DNA from: Branchinecta lynchi | Taxonomy: Eukaryota > Arthropoda > Branchiopoda > Anostraca > Branchinectidae | Reading direction: 5' to 3' | NCBI GenBank assembly: GCA_023053575.1 | Contig: JAKZAP010000004.1 | Location: 1,466,861 to 1,530,860, forward strand | Length of the DNA: 64,000 nt | Shown here: in pieces, positions 58,427 through 64,000 of the stretch | Numbering within the stretch: the stretch's first letter is position 1 | Layout: every line of letters starts with the position of its first letter | Position numbers and translations under genes: made by a program | The notes under the pieces: model-generated | What the model saw: the letters and a program-made list of their open reading frames with translations, nothing else | The model's database searches: none | What the model was told of the DNA's origin: nothing

Positions 58427-59357
58427 AGGGGAAACTACTCTTTACAATAAATAAATTTAATAATTCATAATCATTATTTCTTTGAATTTCTTCTTTATTA
58501 ATCCTACAGAAGAACCAACCTGGATAATTACTCTTATATTTATTATAATTGGTTATCGATTGATTATCTATCAATAAATAGTCTTGGAATTCCTTATTCT
58601 TCTAATGCCCGTGAGTGGAAGTGTATTCTTAGTCAACATGTGCATGACAAGCACGAAAGGCATTAGGTCCTATTATTCGAGTACGGGGATGTATCGCACA
58701 GTTGTCCTTTACGCGGCTGTTGCACTTCTCACGTTCTTTTTCTGTATGTTTCTCTTTCCGTCCTTCTGAAATTTTTGCGTTAAAAGTTACTTATTACACA
58801 TTTCCTAAATTCCTTCTTGGTTTCCCCATTTCCACCAGTAACTCTTTCCTAGCCTCTAATTTTAACGTGAAGAATCCTTTGGATAATTTTGGATAGTGAA
58901 ACACAAAATTTTCACAGAAGGTCGATTGTAGAAAAAAAAGGCAATATGTTTATAGGCTCAGTCAGTTGTTTTAACTGACGTTGTTAGTTTTAATAAATAA
59001 GTTTCAGTTTTTCAGTCTTCAGTTTTCAATTTCACTGGACTATATTTAAAGACAAAAAACACACCATTAACATTCCTGCCATGAAAGCACAAAAGGAGTG
59101 ATTGGCTAGGGCAGGGAAATAACCGATATCAATTAAACAACAAATAGAAATAATTTACCCTTTATAAAGAAAAAGAGAGGAGAGGAAAAAAGCCTATGGT
59201 TTCAACTTTAGATGAAAAAAGAGAGAAAAACAAGAGAAACAAGGAACGATACAGAAGAAAACAAAAAAACGGGGGGGGGGGGGGGGTCTAGAGCAGGAGA
59301 ACACTAAACAGTTTTCCTGTAATGACCTTTCGCTGCTCGCTTGAATGAATTAATAAT

Positions 59358-59760
59358 AGTTGCGTTTTTGCTGATACCACGGTAACTGGATCTGCAATTA
59401 GACGTTTTTGCAGTTTTCGTGGTATCTGATACACGGTGCTCTGCAAAAACGACTATTGCCTAAATTGCACTTTTCGAAGTCATCCTAAAAGAAAAACAGA
59501 TATCCAGTTACATCACTAAGTGCTATGCTTCTTTCTCACCAATCTGACAAAATTTGATGAAAGTTTGATGATTTTTCAGATACCACGACCAGTTACCACG
59601 GTCGGACCGTAGTATCTGAATATCTGATACCACGATAACTGGCCAGATACCATGATAACTGCAAAAACGCCTTTTGCCCGTGGTATCAGATACCACGATA
59701 ACTGCAAAAACGACTTTAGACCGTGGTATCAGATACCATGGTATCTGCAAAAACACAACT
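59358..59760. mobile_element. MITE with AGTTGCGTTTTTGC ends and iterated GATACCACG motif
   Basis: Left end AGTTGCGTTTTTGCTGATAC; right end GTATCTGCAAAAACACAACT, with AATAAT on both flanks. Inside, GATACCACG..AACTG followed by CAAAAACG is repeated in both orientations at least six times, at about 59373, 59410, 59578, 59626, 59690 and 59730. Clustered subterminal motifs of this kind are often transposase binding sites. A lone end is present at 63888-63915. Confidence 0.7.
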
Positions 59761-60119
59761 AATAATAATGTTAGAGCCAAACCAGCGAGGGTGCCCCAAA
59801 ATTAAATCTCAGCATTTCTTTTCACCTTCAGCAGCTCTTGAAAATCTGATGCCTACAATCCGCAACAAACTTAATTAGCTTGAATCGCCAAGTTCAGAGA
59901 TTTAGCTACAGTTTAAAGAGGACCCTTTTCAGTTTAAAAAGAAAACTGGGGGGGGGGGGGTACCTTGTTCAGGCAAAAATCGTCTGGTCACTGGAGCATG
60001 TACTGGTAGTGAAACTCGTTTCTGGACTGGGGCGCCGGCTTCGGCTGCATCCTGCAACCAAAAAAGGTACACCTGTAAACTGTCCCCACACGAAGGTTCA
60101 AACACGGCAATTCAGCTAC

Positions 60120-60310
60120 AAAAGGTGGCAAATAATACTCTTGATGACTATCTCTCCCTGCCTATGCAGGATCTCCAGGTACTTGCGGAAGAAAGGAAGA
60201 AACGGTGTCACAGCTGCGCTGACTCGGAATTTGAGTCATTGAATTTGAGTCGTTACGGACACGTTTACTCCTTCTTCCTGAGAATCACAAGTGTATTTTC
60301 ATCAAAATGT
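60120..60310 (+). repeat. Dispersed repeat with TGATGACTATCTCTCC, second member
   Basis: Partner of 47955-48150. The open frame TLDDYLSLPMQDLQVLAEER is visible here, and a stop follows within 60 codons. It lies in LSM11 intron 1. Confidence 0.5.
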
Positions 60311-60898
60311 AGCACTGTCATGTTTATGAGTTTTAAATATCAACTTGTAAACAGTTCATCCTTGCGAATATTTTAAATGTCTTTTTTTCATTTCTATCTT
60401 CTTTCTTGCTCGAATGTTGTTGCTATGTAGGATGGCACTGTTTCGCCATGAAAGAGGGAGGGATAATATGATAAAAAGCCGAACATCTGATAAGGAAGGG
60501 AGCTGAGGCTTCAATTCGATTTTAAGCTTCCGAAATGTAACTGTTCGCAAAACTTCCGATTTCACATTTAAGATTTTTTTTCAGTCTTTTTCCTATCCCG
60601 ATTTAAAAAACTATTTGGTGGTACGGCTATGGTGGTTATTTTGGTGTGGTTGTCTAAATATTAATTTTATAGTTTCATAACTTTGATAGTCTGCTTCTTT
60701 CCATCCAGTTCCAACTTCAAATCTCACCACTAACTGAGCCAACCAACCACAGCCTAGAACGGTTGCGCGCTTTTTCTGCTACCTACAGGGACAGATTGGA
60801 ACTAGTGTGCGGATTGTTCCATGAGCACCTAGCGGCCTAACATAAACCAGTTTCGGCTTCTCAAAAAGAATATTAGATAGAAAAATAAAAGTGATTAC

Positions 60899-61045
60899 CT
60901 CATCAGCTTTTTGTTTCGTTAATGAAGCTACAAATGCATCGACATTATTGTAAATAGGTGCTGCCAAATCCGGCGGTGCCAAAAATTCACCAGTTAATAC
61001 TTTCACTGGATCGAAATCTTCAGTTGTAAAAATGTTATCAGCCAT
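60899..61045 (-). CDS. LSM11: LSm11-like protein, exon 1 (N-terminus)
   Basis: The exon encodes 49 residues from ATG (complement of 61043-61045) to a donor read as GATGAG|GTAATC, ending in phase 0. The peptide holds EDFDPVKVL near residue 9 and, about 20 residues on, a proline-rich stretch leading to APIYNNVDAF. As I recall the family, the N-terminus of LSm11 has the same order: an FDP...L motif, prolines, then a P.FNNV.E/F motif. This region contacts FLASH in the U7 snRNP. A CCAAT box lies about 50 bp upstream on the same strand (61096-61100). A terminal-inverted-repeat element starts 280 bp upstream. The alternative is an unrelated protein with a chance match, but the downstream exons on the same strand argue against that. 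Confidence 0.72.
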
Positions 61046-61322
61046 TAGTGATTTGATAGATGGCGTAACGGGAGACCGTGCTTTTCGAAGCTTTGATTGG
61101 AAATAGTGGCGCGGTTTTTGAGATTAGTCAGAGGCGTGAATGGCGTGATTGACAGGATGGAAGAAAAGTGCTAACGTAGGGCTCAAATAAACTTCAAATA
61201 CGAGTGCCAGTCATGTTTTCCAACACACTGTAGGAAGAGGTAGAGATTAATTGTTTGGTTTCAGATTGGACAGAAACATTTTTCTTGTAGTCTTAATGAC
61301 TGTTGCAAAATGTGTTTTATCA

Positions 61323-61824
61323 GAGCAAAATAACACTAGGGAGTAGCTCCAAGACCTATGCTTTCCATGCTCAACAATTGGGCCATAATTGTAGTCCCCC
61401 CCACTATGCTTCTGGCATCTAAAGAAGAACAAACTTACGGGTTGAGAAATTTCTAGGAAGACTAAGATGCAGTCTACACCTGGGCTACACACATCGATGA
61501 AACAGGGAGATTCTATCTTTATTTTACTTTTATTTCACATGTGAATTTTTAAGCATACTGACATTAGATACATATATTGTAATTTTTTCTGTTTGTTTGA
61601 CAATAATCGCAAATTTGGTTTTTAACCACGATACTCGATTTTTACAATAAACTTTCTATCTATCTTCTATCATTCAGAATTTTGAGTTATTAGAGCCAGT
61701 CTGGGTGCACCACTGAATGAGTTTCAGTAGCAACATTCACTATCACTAATGGTGCTAATGTTGCTGCTATTCTTACGTGTCACTTTTTGAAGTCTCTGTG
61801 CTACTCTCTACTGTTATTTTCCTC
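61323..61824. mobile_element. GAGCAAAATAAC-family MITE upstream of LSM11, with internal insertion
   Basis: From GAGCAAAATAACACTAGGGA to CTACTGTTATTTTCCTC. At 502 bp it is about 150 bp longer than its relatives because of an A/T-rich block near 61515-61675, which ends in AATAAACTTTCTATCTATCT. It starts about 280 bp upstream of the LSM11 start codon. Confidence 0.75.
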
Positions 61825-61829
61825 TGTGT

Positions 61830-63260
61830 TTTGTGGTGTTTGTTATCAGGGAGTTAACTACATCATATCTTGCGCAACTGGCTTGGAACTTGAAACTTAA
61901 CTGTTTTGTAGCATTAGGATTAGCAATGCCATTGACTATTTTTGGCATGACTAATGTTCTCCAGGATACCTTGCTATGTGCGCATTTGAACCAGCCCTAG
62001 TAAAGTTGTGTAAATAAAGACTCTCATCTCAAGGATTGCATGTAGAGCATCGAAATACATCCATCCTGATGAAACTAATTAAAATCAATGTTATCCACTT
62101 ACTTATATTTCTTCTTTGAAGAACTACCTGGCATCAAACAAAAACAGGAAAAGGTGCAAATACATGGAACAGAAAAACGCCAGCACAGATAATCATGCTC
62201 ACATTATTTGGGGTTTAACCCAGTCAACCACAAACCCCTGATTTTTGGATATTTTTGGATTTATTTATATATATATATTTTGGACTATAACCCAAACAAA
62301 TATTGATGATTTGAGTGAAGTAAAAAAATCAACCAATCAGAACTCCTTTAGATTGTGGTAGGTCAGTTTTAGGTTACCCATAGGTATACAGTGTTTGGCA
62401 TAGGGTATCTAGCATTGGGCACAGGCTATGACAAATGCTAGGTATACCCAGCATTTGGCATAGGGTATAAAAAAAATCAGGGAATTCTGGTAGACCGGGT
62501 TAACCTGGTAGCATAGCCTAAATAAATCTGGTGAAAATGGCAAAAAGAAATTTGGAAACAGAAGGTTTACAATAAAATTTCCATGGTCATCAGGTGTTTA
62601 GAAGAAAGGCATTTGACAGTGCTGCAACTTCGTTAAACCAATACAAACAAATATTAGGTTGTAGATAATAATTAGACCTTCTAATCAAGGCCCAACTTCA
62701 AATATTTAGTAAGTGTAGAGAGAGGCTGGAAAAAAACAGTGGGAATTGCAGGTATATATTTCATTGATGGGGATTGGCTCAAATAGCAAGGTATCCTGTC
62801 TATGAGTTTGAAGTAAAACATTATTGGTGTGTGGAGTAACTTGATGCTTTGTGGTCTGTTCTTGGTCCATTTTCCTACATTGGTTGATAAACGTAAAATT
62901 CTGATAAATAAATCTCTATAATTATCTTTTTTGCCTTTTATTTAGTTTAGAAATCCATTTGCTTTTGCCATTTTCGGGTACAGGTTTTCTTGAACAATGA
63001 GCCAGTCAGAAATAACAGATGTAACGTAACCCCCCTGTGGATGTCGCCAAACATATCTGATCGTTAGTAAAGCAGAATACAGGTTTTCTTGAACAATGAG
63101 CCAGTCAGAAATAACAGATGTAACGTAACCCCCATGGTACACCAACCACCACAATAAGATTGGGGGAAGATTCTTGGTAGTTAATTATCTCTTGAAGATG
63201 AACGGGAAGTAACTTGTGTTATTGTTCTAAGTAATATTTGAAGTTTAACGTTAAATATTT
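61830..63260. other. Intergenic stretch between the divergent candidates
   Basis: TATATATATA near 62269, a small direct repeat GCATTTGGCATAGGGTAT / GTTTGGCATAGGGTATC around 62390-62470, and the 56-bp repeat at 62979. No open frame beyond repeats. Any promoter for the 63270 exon should lie here. Confidence 0.45.
62979..63133. repeat. Perfect 56-bp direct repeat, 99-bp period
   Basis: 62979-63034 and 63078-63133 are identical, from TACAGGTTTTCTTGAACAAT to GATGTAACGTAACCCCC. The 43-bp spacer occurs once. It lies 140 bp upstream of the candidate exon at 63270. Confidence 0.85.
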
Positions 63261-63269
63261 CATTTGCAG

Positions 63270-63363
63270 AGCTTCAAAAAGAATGCCTTTCCTGGATGAT
63301 GACTTGCTCTGGTGTCCCGACTTTGATGGCAGAATTGGAGAAATTTCTTCATCAACAACAGCT
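63270..63363 (+). CDS. Candidate coding exon, unidentified
   Basis: A 94-bp segment lies between a good acceptor (TATTTCATTTGCAG|AGC) and a consensus donor (ACAGCT|GTAAGT). In the frame that stays open it reads ASKRMPFLDDDLLWCPD and then FDGRIGEISSSTTA, with an in-frame ATG at 63283. The acidic patch with LLWCPD looks like the start of a regulatory protein, but I cannot name the family. It points away from LSM11 exon 1, 2.2 kb off, and could be the first coding exon of a divergent neighbour. The length is short, so chance is possible. Confidence 0.4.
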
Positions 63364-63539
63364 GTAAGTTCCTCATCCGTTCTTCCTTGAACAGCTAGAT
63401 CTTCGTATCAACTGTTGTAGTATTAAAGTTTCACTGAAAAGCCAGCTTATTTTTGTGTCATTTAACTGAATACTCTGAATTATTCTGATTCTGCAAAGAG
63501 ATTTTTTTACTTTCCACTATCTACTCTAGTTCCGACGCT

Positions 63540-63865
63540 CAGAATATCTACGGCCGTCCCCACAACGAAAATTCTACTATGATGCGGGAAATTTTAATCT
63601 AAACACAAACGCGGCTTTTCAGTGGGCAGTGGGGAGATTGGTGAAGATTTCTTAGTGCCTGAACAAAAACAAGTCATATATCTTCCTCAGAAGGCATACA
63701 AACGCACGGAGTTTCCGCAAATCACACGGAAATTCCACTATTTGAAAATTGATTATTCGTGAATAGCGGAACAACGAAGTAACGCATTTTCAGCGGGTAT
63801 TCAAGCCAAATTTAGTGAAAAAGTGACGGATAACTAGATTGTCCTATCCCAGCCCTTTTTGGTTA
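63540..63865 (+). repeat. Dispersed repeat shared with 41390-41725
   Basis: Second member, with the same block order as 41390-41725 and some small internal differences. Confidence 0.65.
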
Positions 63866-63887
63866 AAATTTAAAGCAATGGAAAATG

Positions 63888-63916
63888 TAACATTTACCAT
63901 GGTATCTGCAAAAACG
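63888..63916. repeat. Solo end of the GATACCACG-type MITE
   Basis: ACCATGGTATCTGCAAAAAC followed by GCAACTATT matches the right end of 59358-59760. Confidence 0.5.
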
Positions 63917-64000
63917 CAACTATTGCATGACCTAATAAATTGTGTCAAGAAATTGTGCACATTACTTGAAAAGCTCGAACTTCGAGAGGAAAGATATTCC

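Noticed and set aside
59800..59880. Possible tiny minus-strand exon between LSM11 exons 1 and 2 (ASDFQELLK)
   Set aside because: The acceptor and donor are weak, it would not repair the phase conflict, and it resembles no part of LSm11.

Overview
The window is eukaryotic, most likely from an invertebrate animal. The evidence is AT-rich DNA, no long open frames, GT-AG introns of 0.5-9 kb, tRNA-derived SINEs, non-LTR retrotransposon 3' ends, and a dense mix of inverted-repeat (MITE/foldback) elements, many carrying poly-G or poly-C tracts. I cannot name the species from sequence alone.

Layout. Bases 1-20027 and 21533-41564 are the same sequence twice. The copies differ by about 20 small length changes, mostly in homopolymers, and I saw no base substitution in the stretches compared. 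Copy 1 stops at a 100-N gap (20028-20127); copy 2 runs on into single-copy DNA. A 1.4 kb stretch (20128-21532) lies between the gap and copy 2. The simplest reading is two contig ends that overlap by more than 20 kb and were scaffolded without being merged, so this is probably a false tandem duplication.

Genes. The one gene I can identify is on the minus strand and runs from about 61.05 kb down to 37.8 kb. It is a split LSM11, the U7 snRNP Sm-like protein needed for histone mRNA 3' end processing. Its visible parts are an N-terminal exon with an FDP motif and a PIYNNV motif (60899-61045), a candidate basic exon (56071-56235), an exon with the RNVFSWM...GPLTLL block (55385-55509), the Sm1 exon (47172-47310) and the terminal Sm2 exon (37836-38137). 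The Sm1 and Sm2 exons join in matching phase across a 9 kb intron full of repeats. The terminal exon also occurs at 16303-16604 in copy 1, without the rest of the gene. Facing its 3' end is an unidentified plus-strand open frame (37229-37651) whose stop codon lies inside an AATAAA. A candidate plus-strand exon at 63270-63363 probably belongs to a neighbouring divergent gene.

Everything else is intron or intergenic DNA built from repeats: a foldback family with the core TTCGGCCCTTCTTGGCAAGG, several terminal-inverted-repeat families (hAT-like, TTAA-type and unclassified), a tRNA-Thr-like SINE, two other tRNA-type SINEs, LINE tails, and short tandem arrays. Most short open frames in the window are shadows of these repeats.
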